Source of the DNA: JABMMZ01 sp964505065
GTDB lineage: Bacteria; Bacteroidota; Bacteroidia; NS11-12g; UBA955
Length of the DNA stretch: 64,000 nucleotides
Direction: 5' to 3'
Assembly (NCBI GenBank): GCA_964505065.1
Contig: CAZDGF010000002.1
Location: 1 to 64,000 of the forward strand
Each line of letters starts with the position of its first letter. The first letter of the stretch is position 1. The notes under the pieces were generated by a model. The model was given only the letters and a program-made list of their open reading frames with translations, had not been told where the DNA came from and searched no databases. This document shows, piece by piece, positions 10,976 to 21,026 of the stretch. The position numbers were made by a program, and so were the translations under genes.

Positions 10976-13900
10976 TTAAGGCGTTTTCTTTTTAATTGAT
11001 TTTCTTGATTCTTGAATGGTTACAATTCCTTTTTCTGTTTCGCGTTTTACACGCACCAAACTACCTTCATCATCATATTCATAGAAGGTTGCATAGTTGT
11101 TGTCGTCCAGTTCTGCAAGTACTTTTAAATGGATGGCATGGTACACATGTCCAGCCATTTTAGCATCAAATGGATGCAGTCTCACATCATCAAAAAAGGC
11201 TCTCACTGTGCCATTGTTTACCAAGGATACTTTGATACTATCTGCCCCCACAGGTATAGTAAATACACCATCTATTCTTTGCCAATTTTCTATAATCATG
11301 CCACTGGCTTTTACATCTTGGTTTACTACAGCCGTGCCACCATCGTACACCTTAATATTTAAGTAGGCATCGTTGTACGTATTCACTGCATTTTGGTCGG
11401 CATATTTTTCTTGTACCCAAGCAGATACTACATATTTACCTGGCGTTGGTGCAAATGGTGTAATCACTTTATCCAAAGTTTTAATTCTAAAGAAACTATC
11501 ATTGCCTTCAGCAAAACTCAAATCTGAATAATCCAATTTGCGAACAGCGCTATGGGTTTTACCATTTTTAACACATAGGCTGTAAACCCCTGAATGGGCA
11601 GTGTCTTTTACCAACCATACATTTGGATTTTGAGCCAATGGCATATTCGACCATTGGATAATCAAATCATTGGTTGAATTAACAATTGCACCTTTGGTTT
11701 TAAAATACAATCCTTTTTTAAAGTTAAAATGATCTTCCTGTTGGTAGCAACCAACTTCTACACCTAAATAATCTTCAAAATTATCAAAAGCTATTTGGCG
11801 GTATCTGGCATTGCCTGCTTGGGCGGTTACCAATTTATGGTCGTAGCCAAACAATTGTGAAGAGTAGATATTCATGGCATCTTTTTCTTCTAAGCCATTA
11901 CCCTCTGGCGAGTAGATTGTTGCCTGACCTGTAGATACCCATTTTTCAGTACCAGCAGCTGCATTGCGTTCCAAACCATTGGCAGCAGTGATGCCTTTAA
12001 ATGTCCAAAACGGTTGATAATTTTCTATCATGCCATCTTTTCTGATATTGGAATTATGATACTGTTTGTTCTCATAGTTTCTTGATGAATTAAATGCAAA
12101 GGCTTCTTTTTGTCGCCATATACCCTTTAAATTGTTGGTATAAGGATTTATGTTCTTGCCTACATAATAATCGCAATTGGCTATAGATTTGCAAACCACT
12201 TCAAAATAACAAGTATTCGGAAAAGTTAAAGTATAGGTGCAAGAACTACCATTTCTATAGGCATTAAAAGTAGCAGTGTTATTTGTGCGTGTTAAAATTT
12301 TTGAAATAGAATCCGCATAATGTATCGGTATGCTGCCGCAGCCTCCACTCGGTGTTAAACTCATTTCACAATTCAAATCTTCTAATTTATACGCTTCATC
12401 GCCATTGCATTTGTATTTTACTTTAAAATAAAAATTAGTTGAATCTCCACCTGCCCCAGCCGCTAAATAATAATCGTAGATAGAGTATTTATTTTCACCC
12501 CATTTAGTAGTTAATTTTTTATTAGCAAACAATTCTATCGTACGATTTATAAAAGGCGTAATAGTTGAAATACTCGACAAATTAGGCGGATATACAGTTG
12601 GGGTTGTATTTTTATATTTGTACTTATCGCCTGTATTATCTTTTACTACAATACCTTTAATTAATTGATGTATTTGGTCTATCCCTAAATAAAAACTATC
12701 ACATTTTTGTTTGGTATAAGCACTTTTATTCATATACCCTTGCCACTCTTCATTAAATATGGCTGCACTGCTTTGTACAATGTTTTCATTTAATACCAAG
12801 CGGTTATCATTTTCACCATTTTTAAAAATATTTTTACTCATGGTGGTAATTGCACCCACAGGGGTGGCTGCCAAATTGCGTTTGCCTGATCGGATAACTC
12901 TAGCAGTCCAATAACCCTTATCAATAGGAAAGCCCATATCATCAATCACTTGTAATTCTTCATAACCCGATGGGTTTGTATTGCCTTTAGTTGCTTTTAA
13001 TACCCAACCTTTGATAACTTTACCACCCTTACGCATCAAAAGTTCATCTCCTGGAAAAAACTTGTCTTTTGATTCAGCTGTTAGCCCAAATTCTTCTGTT
13101 AAATCAGCTTCACCTGAACCCAAAACATTGAGTTCTGTTTCATAATCAATATTTTTATACGCTGGCCCCATACCTTCATATGCCAAGTGGGCAGGGTAAG
13201 TATAGTTGTATAATGGGTCGTCAAACTCATTGGTAGTAGAGGTTAAGAGTACTTGCCCTGTTTGCTCATCCCATACCAAATTCTTGGTTTTCACAATAGA
13301 TGAATGGTCGTAGGCAATGGTTTCATCTAGTACACCATATTGTTGTATCACTTTGGTAACCACCGCTCCTTGGTATAGGTTTTGGGTTACCAAATATTTT
13401 GGATAAGGACATGGTATAGATAAAATCATAAAGTTTTCTAAATTAAAATCAACTCCCGCATGGCGGTGGTGCGATTTCGATTCTCTGGCATCTACTGCTA
13501 TATCATACGAGGTGGCTATTTCTCTTTGAGCTAATTGCCCATTTTCTTTCATTACCCATACATGATTGCTTAAGCGAGACCCTCTAGGTACTGGTTTTAA
13601 ATAGGCTGTATCGGCTCTATCAAATACTTTTCCAAAATCATTAATTTGAGGGGTCGATTCAGTTTTATATTTATACTCTGAGCCTGATAACAATCGACCT
13701 GTAAATTGTCTTTTAATAATATCTTGGTCTTCATCTAAGCTGCTATAAATAGCCGTAGATTTGGGTTTACCATGCATGTCATTGAGTATAATAGAATAGC
13801 CTTGGGTGGCTGTCATATAATCTCTTTTTACCACATTGAACATGCCTTTTAAAGATTTTGTGAATTTTTTCCACTTCTTGCCAGAGTTCTTTTTGCCATT

Positions 13901-16900
13901 ATCTGCCGAATTACCCCCACCATTGGTGATAAATTTAAGTGGAGTATTGGTGGTTTGAATGGGATAATTTTTAGCTGTAAAAAATTCGTGTACCACTTTT
14001 CCTGTGCTGGTTACAATGGTGCCTGGTTTGGGTATATTTCTAACCACTACTCGGCTATAGCCTACACTTGCCGAAGGAAAGAATGATTCGCCAAAAGGCT
14101 CTTCATGGTACTCATTTAAATCTGGAAATAAAAAGCGATTGGTATGGTAAAAAGCTGGTCGCCTAAAGGGATTCTCATCGCCTCCCACAAAAGGTTCATA
14201 AGAGGCTACCCCACTGCTTATCACATCGCCACTATTGCTTTCCATATTGGTTTTGGTTATATAATCAAATTCTTGTCCATACTGACCCGAAGTTTGAGTA
14301 TTATCCATGGTATTCCAATTGTCATTAATGGTAATGCGTTTCACACGGCATCCGCCTCCTACTTTTTTGCCTTTTGGATTATACAATCTAATGTATGATT
14401 TATTAAGCTCAAAATTTTGAGCAATCTGTTTCCATCGCAAGTTTTGGTATGGGCCTGTAAAAATATTCAAAGAGGTGGTAAAAGCATTTTTTAAACCCGT
14501 CATAGCCGATTGTCTATCGCCATTTTCCCCTCCTTGGCTTAAATCACTACCCGGAAAAATCACTTTGCGCAATTGCTGTAAGCCCATTTGCCAAGCCTGT
14601 TTAGCTATAGGATTACATTTGGTTAAGCCAGCATCGCCTTGATTAACGGCATTAAGTTTTATATAGCCATATTTATTATCGTCTGTAATGCCTGAGCCAA
14701 ACATATCAATATTGGCATAACCCGACACATACTCAAAATTATCGCTACCTGCACTTCGCGGGTCCATATTCACTTTAAAGCGGTAGTAGATATAATCTAT
14801 AAATTTACCGTTTTCGTCCATCAAATAATTGGCCAATAAATAACCCAATTTATCAGAGATGCCGCCACTGGGCACATCTTTTAATTCAAAATAGAGGTAG
14901 TTATGGTCTTTGCCTGCATTGTATAATTGAGCTATTTCTGGTACAGTAGCTTTCCTACCCGTATTCCTTGTTGCAGAAGCGGTTGTAAATTGTGTGTTTT
15001 TTTTCTCACTCGAACCCACAATTTTCATCATGTTCATGGCCTTTCTATCTTGCACATAAGCATAATCATCGGCTTCATATTTCACATCTATTTTACCTCC
15101 CGAGGGCAATTCTATTTGGCTTAAATTCCATGCCGTGGCATATTTATCCATCGTATCGCGCGATGTTAGATAATCATCATAAGGGAAATATCGGTTAGGT
15201 AGTTTTTCATCGGCATATTTGTAATTGCCCCATCTATCATAATGCACATGGCTGTATGCAGGATTAAAATTGCTGTAATTAAATTTATAAGGATTTAAAG
15301 CCCCTTTACCAGAATTACCATAGGTAAAGTAAATTGATTTTAAGGTGAGTTTACCGCCTCCATTTTCGTTATTGGGTACACCAGGGCATAGGCTGTAATC
15401 GTACTGAAATACAATGGTTTTTACAGGCACTGCATTTTTACCATTAATATAAATATCATATTTACTGTAAACCACAATAGAATCTAATTTCATAGAGGAA
15501 TTACTAGCATCGGTACTTAATCCCCCATCTTGGTCTATTACACCATGGCCATCTTTTCTTTTAGAAAGTTTGAATTCTGCAATATGGGTTTTAGATTCCA
15601 TCGATTGCACATACCATTGCTCTTTTTGTCCATAAATATAAGAGGCTTTGTTATCTGAATTATCAGTGGTTAAGCCTTCGTCTAAATTGGCTAAATTTCT
15701 TTCGTAGGGGGTACGCCATTTATATTGTCCAGGGGTTTTATAATAATTAAATTTAACCGCTGAACCATAGTCATCATCGCTAATGCCATTGCCTGTTAGG
15801 TCGGCATAATCGGGCGACAATACACCTGTCAGTAAATAAGAATGGGCGTATGCGGGCATGGTGGTTTTATTGTAGTGGTGGTCCACCCCTCTTACATTGT
15901 TTAAGCTATTATCGCCATGGCTAGGGTTGTATTGTACCAAGCCTTTTTCTGGACTCTCGGTTCTCAATGAACGGCTTTGAACATTTGTATTCTTAGCATT
16001 CATATCTTGTGATATGGCAAAGCTTACTTCTTCTTGTGTGGTGTTGTAAGCAGGTAAGCCATATACATAGCGCATGCCATCACCTGAATTGGAAATAATT
16101 TCTGAAATATGATGGGCTTTGGCTCCATTGGCACCCCCATAGCGGTTAGAAACTTCTACGCTGCCCATATTGCCTGTTTTAATATAATTGGTCCAATAGT
16201 TTTGTGGGTAGCTAATAATTTGTGGGTCTACACCAATTCCATTTTGGCTACTTTCTTCAGCAGTTAAGTAACTAATCACATTGCTTCTAATGGCATTATC
16301 TGAGGTTGAACCAGTTACAAATTCGCCAGGTTTTTGGTTTAAAGTGGGTTTTAATTTGCCAAATCTTAAATTGCGGTTGCTTAATTTTGTTTTTTCTATT
16401 CGCAAGGAAACACTTTGTTTTCCACCCCAATTTTCTCCTATTGAGTTATCAGATGGGGTTTGTTCGCCTGCGGCTTTAAAATATACCTGTTTGTGGCGTT
16501 TGTTTTCTGCACCTTCATTTTCACTCATTCGATAGCTTAGGTATTGCAACAGTTCATTATCTGCGGGCGAACCATTTTCTCTATTTCCCCACAAGCCTGT
16601 AGATGATTTTTGCACTTTATTTTTATAATTTAAGCCAAATCTAAAATTAGAACCAAAGCCTCTTTCCATACCCAAATCATTCATACCAAATCTTTTGTTT
16701 TTATTTCGGGCAAAAGCATCGTGCAATATGCCAATGGTTTTTCTATGTGGACGGTACATACCGCCTGTACCCTGACCACTTACGCTATATACATCATAGG
16801 TATGGTTGGCTAAAGGCAAATGCGACATGTTTTTATTCACAGCCGATTCTTTCTCTCGGTTAAAATCCATCATAATGGTTTCACCACCTCGACTCCAAAA

Positions 16901-18253
16901 GCTTTCTTGCTCATATAAATAGCCATAGGCGTTTTTGGTTACTTCTTTATTCTCTATTTCTTCTGTATTATAAAACCCACTCAAGCGCATGTCTGGGTGT
17001 CCGCCATATAGTGCAAGACCAATCGTAGCATTAAAGGAATTGGAGGTGCTTAAGGTAGACATATTGATATTAGGCACATAGGAATAAGTATTAATAGGTA
17101 AGTATCCAGAAGGAGATTTAATAAATTTAAATGAATATCCTAAATTGACATCAAAAGAACTCATTCCCATGAATGAATTATAGCCTAATCCTATATTTGG
17201 AGAAATAGAATGATTACTATTATTTTTACTTTTAATAAGATTTCCAAATGATAAACTACCTGAAAAACTAGCCCCATCTTGTGAATTAATACCATACGAT
17301 AAGGTAATAGATTTTTTAGGACTTTTCGCTAAACGTTTAGGGTCACTTTTAAGCGATTTTGTAAATTCTTCAGCACTTTGATAATTTGGTTTATTTAAAC
17401 CAAATATATGTTGCTGCAATTTTGCAGTCTTTAATGCTGAACTTAATTCTGCATTCTTTGAAGGATCGGTATTATTATTGAAATTATCTTGTGCAGTTTT
17501 AACATTTGCATTAACAGCAACTTCTTCATCTTTTATATTTTGATTAGCATTGTTTAAATTTTCTTCATATTTTTTTGTTTGTTCTTCAATTTTTTTAGCG
17601 TAATCCTCTTCTGAAAGAATCGTTTTAGAAATATCAGTACTAAAATCTAAAGAATAGCCTAATCCTTTATAGCTATTATAAACTACACCAAAGCCAACTC
17701 TTGTTTTACTTAATGCATCCATTTTTCTAATTTGCTTATCAGAATTAGCTTGTCCTTCTTCTTTTCCCTTATTTCTTTTCTTCTGCCCCATAAAACCAAA
17801 AATCTCCAAATCGGTATTGAATTTTAAAGCCCAAGAGGTGTTTTGCTTCATATTCATTTCTTTTTTTACCTCATCACCCAAAAAATCATCGGGTACCCCA
17901 CGCATTCCTCTATTAATAGCCCCTGGGTTAATATTCCATCCTAATCCCACCCAACTGGCTTCTTGGTCCATGGATACACCTGCGTGGTAACTAATATTTA
18001 CAGGGTAACCACCTACATCAAACAAGGGTACGTTGTAGGTAAAATCGCCTGTAAATAAATCTACCATATCGGTTGTACCTACGGGCTCAAAACTAGAAGA
18101 TTCTGGCTGGCTGGGGCCACCTGTAAGCGCCCATGCCTGCATAGGTGCAAGTATTTCTACTAATAAGTTGAGGGCAAAAAATGCAGCAATAAACTTGCTT
18201 CGTTTTCTTATAGTAACAAATGGCATCATTTTAATGGTTGAATTCGGTTTCAT
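10976..18253 (-). CDS. Giant SpvB/RHS-N-like secreted protein (N-terminal partner)
   Basis: A 2425-aa protein starting with a long basic region and signal peptide (FIAAFFALNLLVEILAPMQA). It is followed directly by the Bacteroidetes RHS N-terminal hallmark: FEPVGTTDMVDLFTGDF, then PVNISYHAG and ASWVGLGWNINPGAINR. Residues about 215-290 are a Glu/Lys/Asn-rich coiled coil. The middle is a large beta-rich shell. Near residues 2200-2360 there is a jelly-roll/CBM-like module (GKYVVSAWVQEKYADQN to FFDDVRLHPFDAKM), and the end is a YD-like tail (LAELDDNNYATFYEYDDEGSLVRVKRE). Its start overlaps the upstream lipoprotein stop by 4 bp, which suggests translational coupling. The split from the RHS-core gene recalls TcB/TcC of ABC toxins. 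I infer that the two proteins form one complex. Confidence 0.92.
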   Translation of the reverse strand: MKPNSTIKMMPFVTIRKRSKFIAAFFALNLLVEILAPMQAWALTGGPSQPESSSFEPVGTTDMVDLFTGDFTYNVPLFDVGGYPVNISYHAGVSMDQEASWVGLGWNINPGAINRGMRGVPDDFLGDEVKKEMNMKQNTSWALKFNTDLEIFGFMGQKKRNKGKEEGQANSDKQIRKMDALSKTRVGFGVVYNSYKGLGYSLDFSTDISKTILSEEDYAKKIEEQTKKYEENLNNANQNIKDEEVAVNANVKTAQDNFNNNTDPSKNAELSSALKTAKLQQHIFGLNKPNYQSAEEFTKSLKSDPKRLAKSPKKSITLSYGINSQDGASFSGSLSFGNLIKSKNNSNHSISPNIGLGYNSFMGMSSFDVNLGYSFKFIKSPSGYLPINTYSYVPNINMSTLSTSNSFNATIGLALYGGHPDMRLSGFYNTEEIENKEVTKNAYGYLYEQESFWSRGGETIMMDFNREKESAVNKNMSHLPLANHTYDVYSVSGQGTGGMYRPHRKTIGILHDAFARNKNKRFGMNDLGMERGFGSNFRFGLNYKNKVQKSSTGLWGNRENGSPADNELLQYLSYRMSENEGAENKRHKQVYFKAAGEQTPSDNSIGENWGGKQSVSLRIEKTKLSNRNLRFGKLKPTLNQKPGEFVTGSTSDNAIRSNVISYLTAEESSQNGIGVDPQIISYPQNYWTNYIKTGNMGSVEVSNRYGGANGAKAHHISEIISNSGDGMRYVYGLPAYNTTQEEVSFAISQDMNAKNTNVQSRSLRTESPEKGLVQYNPSHGDNSLNNVRGVDHHYNKTTMPAYAHSYLLTGVLSPDYADLTGNGISDDDYGSAVKFNYYKTPGQYKWRTPYERNLANLDEGLTTDNSDNKASYIYGQKEQWYVQSMESKTHIAEFKLSKRKDGHGVIDQDGGLSTDASNSSMKLDSIVVYSKYDIYINGKNAVPVKTIVFQYDYSLCPGVPNNENGGGKLTLKSIYFTYGNSGKGALNPYKFNYSNFNPAYSHVHYDRWGNYKYADEKLPNRYFPYDDYLTSRDTMDKYATAWNLSQIELPSGGKIDVKYEADDYAYVQDRKAMNMMKIVGSSEKKNTQFTTASATRNTGRKATVPEIAQLYNAGKDHNYLYFELKDVPSGGISDKLGYLLANYLMDENGKFIDYIYYRFKVNMDPRSAGSDNFEYVSGYANIDMFGSGITDDNKYGYIKLNAVNQGDAGLTKCNPIAKQAWQMGLQQLRKVIFPGSDLSQGGENGDRQSAMTGLKNAFTTSLNIFTGPYQNLRWKQIAQNFELNKSYIRLYNPKGKKVGGGCRVKRITINDNWNTMDNTQTSGQYGQEFDYITKTNMESNSGDVISSGVASYEPFVGGDENPFRRPAFYHTNRFLFPDLNEYHEEPFGESFFPSASVGYSRVVVRNIPKPGTIVTSTGKVVHEFFTAKNYPIQTTNTPLKFITNGGGNSADNGKKNSGKKWKKFTKSLKGMFNVVKRDYMTATQGYSIILNDMHGKPKSTAIYSSLDEDQDIIKRQFTGRLLSGSEYKYKTESTPQINDFGKVFDRADTAYLKPVPRGSRLSNHVWVMKENGQLAQREIATSYDIAVDARESKSHHRHAGVDFNLENFMILSIPCPYPKYLVTQNLYQGAVVTKVIQQYGVLDETIAYDHSSIVKTKNLVWDEQTGQVLLTSTTNEFDDPLYNYTYPAHLAYEGMGPAYKNIDYETELNVLGSGEADLTEEFGLTAESKDKFFPGDELLMRKGGKVIKGWVLKATKGNTNPSGYEELQVIDDMGFPIDKGYWTARVIRSGKRNLAATPVGAITTMSKNIFKNGENDNRLVLNENIVQSSAAIFNEEWQGYMNKSAYTKQKCDSFYLGIDQIHQLIKGIVVKDNTGDKYKYKNTTPTVYPPNLSSISTITPFINRTIELFANKKLTTKWGENKYSIYDYYLAAGAGGDSTNFYFKVKYKCNGDEAYKLEDLNCEMSLTPSGGCGSIPIHYADSISKILTRTNNTATFNAYRNGSSCTYTLTFPNTCYFEVVCKSIANCDYYVGKNINPYTNNLKGIWRQKEAFAFNSSRNYENKQYHNSNIRKDGMIENYQPFWTFKGITAANGLERNAAAGTEKWVSTGQATIYSPEGNGLEEKDAMNIYSSQLFGYDHKLVTAQAGNARYRQIAFDNFEDYLGVEVGCYQQEDHFNFKKGLYFKTKGAIVNSTNDLIIQWSNMPLAQNPNVWLVKDTAHSGVYSLCVKNGKTHSAVRKLDYSDLSFAEGNDSFFRIKTLDKVITPFAPTPGKYVVSAWVQEKYADQNAVNTYNDAYLNIKVYDGGTAVVNQDVKASGMIIENWQRIDGVFTIPVGADSIKVSLVNNGTVRAFFDDVRLHPFDAKMAGHVYHAIHLKVLAELDDNNYATFYEYDDEGSLVRVKRETEKGIVTIQESRKSIKKKTP

Positions 18254-18843
18254 TCTGTTTTTAAAATTGGAATATTTTGTAAGGTTGTTGAACTAAAGTT
18301 ATAGGCTATTTTACCTGTGCTAAAGATTTTATCTTCTAGTATAAAGGTTAATTCGTTGCTGCCCAAAGGGTGTTTTTGGTCAAAGCCTACCACCATGTTT
18401 TGCGTAGGCGATAGGTTGTAATAACGCTCGTAAATGTAATTACTAGTAGGCAAAGTGTCTTTACCCTCTATCAATTGTAGGTATTGTTGAGCCTCTGATA
18501 AGTAGTAGTTAATCCGTTGAAATGGCTCTTGCTTTTCAGCAGCATCTATGGTTAATACTTGGGTTTTACCATCTACTGGCTCCATTTTAATAATAAATGA
18601 ATGGTGCACAATTTGGCTGTTTTTTAAACTTAAACTATCGTTTTCTAATAGGGCTTTAGCTTTGTTATAATCTGAGGGTCTATAAGCAATGGTGTATTTC
18701 ACCTTACCAAAGGTTTCTGTTTTAATTAAGCCATTGTTTGCATCATTTACCCATGCCATATACGCTTTAGGGCTCAGTGTTTTTTTACCACAAGCACTTA
18801 AAAGCACGATTGCCAATATTGATATGGAGAGTTTATTTACCAC
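18250..18843 (-). CDS. Small lipoprotein of the RHS operon
   Basis: A 197-aa protein with a clear lipoprotein signal peptide (SISILAIVLLSACGKK, lipobox SAC at residues 17-19). It is predicted to be lipid-anchored, with a folded mixed alpha/beta domain (YTIAYRPSDYNKAKALL, then FNLSPTQNMVVGFDQ-like strands). I do not recognise a named family. Its start overlaps the Skp-like gene by 11 bp and its stop overlaps the giant gene start by 4 bp, so all three are probably translationally coupled. The context suggests a partner or receptor that anchors the RHS complex at the outer membrane. Confidence 0.8.
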   Translation of the reverse strand: MVNKLSISILAIVLLSACGKKTLSPKAYMAWVNDANNGLIKTETFGKVKYTIAYRPSDYNKAKALLENDSLSLKNSQIVHHSFIIKMEPVDGKTQVLTIDAAEKQEPFQRINYYLSEAQQYLQLIEGKDTLPTSNYIYERYYNLSPTQNMVVGFDQKHPLGSNELTFILEDKIFSTGKIAYNFSSTTLQNIPILKTE

Positions 18844-19327
18844 TGTAGCGTTTATTGGCGTATTGTATCAAGTCGTTGGTTACATCTAACTTCTCTGTAG
18901 CATGCAGTATGGTGCCATTGCCACTGGCACCCAACAATAAGTCAATGCCTTTTTCTTTGCTGTAATCAATGGCATATTGGTTCAGGCGTTTCCATATCTG
19001 TTGGTTATATTCTGCCAAAAGTTCATCTTCTTCTGCTTCAAATTTTTTGGCTTTTTCTAAATAAAATTCTTGCGCATATTGATATTCTTCTACCATTTTT
19101 TTGGCTTCAAATTGTTTAATGGTTAATTCTAAGCTATCCATCATATTGCGCCTACTATTTCTTATTTTTTGTATTTGGTTTTCATATTCTTTTTTTAAAG
19201 TAAAGCCATCGTACAATTTACCATTCTCTACAAAATACATTTTTTTCTGGGTATTCATTAAATAAATACTCAAGGATAAAGCACCTAAAGCGATGGTAAG
19301 GGCTAATATGGAGAATATTCTATTCAT
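18833..19327 (-). CDS. Skp/OmpH-family periplasmic chaperone
   Basis: A 164-aa protein with an N-terminal signal or anchor helix (FSILALTIALGALSLSIYLM). A long charged helical hairpin follows (YENQIQKIRNSRRNMMDSL and FEAEEDELLAEYNQQIWKR), then a short beta C-terminus (IDLLLGASGNGTILHATEKLDVT). The order and the closing sequence match the OmpH/Skp family, which forms jellyfish-like trimers that hold unfolded outer-membrane or secreted clients. Here it sits inside the RHS operon, its start overlapping the previous stop by 1 bp (TAATG), so I infer a dedicated chaperone for the giant secreted proteins rather than the housekeeping Skp, which usually sits next to bamA. Confidence 0.85.
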   Translation of the reverse strand: MNRIFSILALTIALGALSLSIYLMNTQKKMYFVENGKLYDGFTLKKEYENQIQKIRNSRRNMMDSLELTIKQFEAKKMVEEYQYAQEFYLEKAKKFEAEEDELLAEYNQQIWKRLNQYAIDYSKEKGIDLLLGASGNGTILHATEKLDVTNDLIQYANKRYSGK

Positions 19328-20469
19328 TATTGATTTTTTAATAAGCTAGGGTCTATATAAATAAAAGAAATTAAGAAAGGTTCGCCATCTAATAGGCTTC
19401 CTGTAAGTGTGTAGGTTTGGCCATGTTTAAATAAGGGATTGCTTATTAAATTCATATCTAAGCGGTTATCGCCTGGATTGATGGTAAATTGTGGTTGCTC
19501 TAATTCCATCTGCTTCCCATTTTTATCTTTGATAATCAATTGAATACTACCTGTGGTTAATCTTACCACGTGCCTTAATTTAAGTTGACCCACGGCATAA
19601 AATACAGAAGCCCCTGATTGCCCTTTGATTTCTATGTACGATAATTCTTTGGGTACTTTTTTCAAATCAATGCTATCTTTTTTCACCTTAAATTTCCATT
19701 GCTCACTTTTAGCAATAGGTGTTTTACCAACGTATGCTTGTACTTGCCAAGCATACCATTTGCCTTTTTCTAGTTCTGGTATATCACTAGGGAATAATAA
19801 AGCAGGATTGCCAATGCCTTCCATTTCTATCAAAGGACGATTTTGGTTTAATGCATCTGCCTTGTTTTGACCATCTAACATTTCTACCAATATTAAAGTG
19901 TAGTTTAAATTGGCTGAACCCGCTACAGGACTAGGCGGAATCCACATCATCAATGGTCTGGTTTCTTCTATTTCAGATTCATTTTCGGGATTAACTAATA
20001 TTAAAGGCGTAGGATTTTCAGTTTGAATACTGGTACATATAGGCTCCATATTAGCAGCGCTGCTACCCAAGCCATTGCAGTCGGCATTAACGCATTGAGG
20101 AATAATACAAATAACATAATTGCCTGAAGGATATTGACCTGTTTTGGTTTCTATTTCTAAAATATCATTATTACTATAGCTTATTTCTGCTAGGCTCAAA
20201 GTTAATGGGGTAAAAATATTCGCACCTGTTTGTAGCCACACAGGGTTGGTTTTAAACTCGCATACCACCTCGCCATTGCTTTTTTTAATGCTGCCTACAA
20301 ACAGCACCTCAAACGATTGGGAACTACTATTAATTGCCGTAAAATTTAAAGCCTCTTTGCTATTAAATACATATTCGTTTACTGCATTAAATTGCATGCT
20401 TAATTGGGCATTGGCGTTTTTTGCTACAAAAAGCAAAATTACACTCATAAAAAATTGTCGTATATTCAT
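19327..20469 (-). CDS. Secreted fibronectin-type-III-like protein, first gene of RHS operon
   Basis: A 380-aa protein with a cleavable signal peptide (MNIRQFFMSVILLFVAKNANA). Its central region reads PLMMWIPPSPVAGSANLNYT and, further on, WYAWQVQAYVGKTPIAKSEQW. That is the Trp/Tyr pattern of an Fn3-like domain seen in Bacteroidetes secreted proteins. The C-terminal part is beta-rich (IQLIIKDKNGKQMEL, FTINPGDNRLDM). It is the promoter-proximal gene, about 85 bp after a predicted promoter. Probably a surface scaffold or partner of the RHS proteins; no catalytic motif was seen. Confidence 0.82.
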   Translation of the reverse strand: MNIRQFFMSVILLFVAKNANAQLSMQFNAVNEYVFNSKEALNFTAINSSSQSFEVLFVGSIKKSNGEVVCEFKTNPVWLQTGANIFTPLTLSLAEISYSNNDILEIETKTGQYPSGNYVICIIPQCVNADCNGLGSSAANMEPICTSIQTENPTPLILVNPENESEIEETRPLMMWIPPSPVAGSANLNYTLILVEMLDGQNKADALNQNRPLIEMEGIGNPALLFPSDIPELEKGKWYAWQVQAYVGKTPIAKSEQWKFKVKKDSIDLKKVPKELSYIEIKGQSGASVFYAVGQLKLRHVVRLTTGSIQLIIKDKNGKQMELEQPQFTINPGDNRLDMNLISNPLFKHGQTYTLTGSLLDGEPFLISFIYIDPSLLKNQ

Positions 20470-20555
20470 AAATTTTCTTTTGGTTGTTCTTTTTATTTTT
20501 TATCTCTAATACCTAAAACATTTGTTATAACATCTATTTTTGATAATTCATTTTC

Positions 20556-20587
20556 CAAATTTAAAGCAATTGGTTTCATATTTCCAA
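20556..20587 (-). promoter_or_regulatory. Bacteroidetes-type promoter of the RHS operon
   Basis: On the minus strand there is TAAATTTG (20563-20556), a perfect TAnnTTTG -7 box, with TTG at 20587-20585 placed 21 bp upstream as the -33 box. Transcription would start near 20550, leaving about 80 nt of leader before the ATG at 20469. The phased repeats begin 20 bp upstream of the -33 box, the usual position for an activator. Confidence 0.65.
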
Positions 20588-20607
20588 GTCATTTTTTTGT
20601 TAAATAT

Positions 20608-20679
20608 AAAAACGGTATCATTTTTCGGAAAAACGGTAGGTATTTAGACAAAAATGGTCGATTTTGCCAGAAAACGGTA
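20608..20679 (-). promoter_or_regulatory. Four 21-bp-phased TACCGTTTT direct repeats (LytTR-type operator)
   Basis: Minus-strand copies are TACCGTTTTC (20679-20670), GACCATTTTT (20659-20650), TACCGTTTTT (20638-20629) and TACCGTTTTT (20617-20608). Their starts are 20, 21 and 21 bp apart, two helical turns. LytTR response regulators (AgrA, VirR, AlgR, ComE) bind 9-bp repeats containing CNGTT separated by about 12 bp, the same period. The array lies just upstream of the predicted RHS promoter. No regulator gene lies in the window. Confidence 0.7.
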
Positions 20680-20918
20680 ATGTACATTTATTCATTTTTA
20701 TTTCATTTTTTACTATTTTTAGTCTTTTGTTAAGGTTTTATTAAACGAATTTAGAGCAAAATTTCTTAAAATTGATATTTTCATCGATTTTTTTATTAAT
20801 GTATTAGACACAGATAAGTTGTATAACGCTAAATGAAGATTAAAATTGTGTAAATTTGGTAATTATTAGAAAATTGAGTTTTTCAAATATCAAAATCTTT
20901 ATCATTTAATTCCAAATA

Positions 20919-20951
20919 TTTTACATCATATTTTTAAAATATGATGTAAAA
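20919..20951. repeat. Perfect 33-bp palindrome near mobile-element left edge
   Basis: Two 16-bp arms (TTTTACATCATATTTT and its exact complement) flank a single T. It lies between the RHS promoter region and the oriT-like locus. It could be a bidirectional terminator, a dimeric operator or an element-end structure. The rest of 20680-21020 is AT-rich and I see no gene in it. Confidence 0.7.
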
Positions 20952-21026
20952 CTACTATAAATAATGTTTGTATTAACCTAATTTTTAAGCTGCGTATTTT
21001 TTCAGAACTGCCTCAACGGCTAGTTG

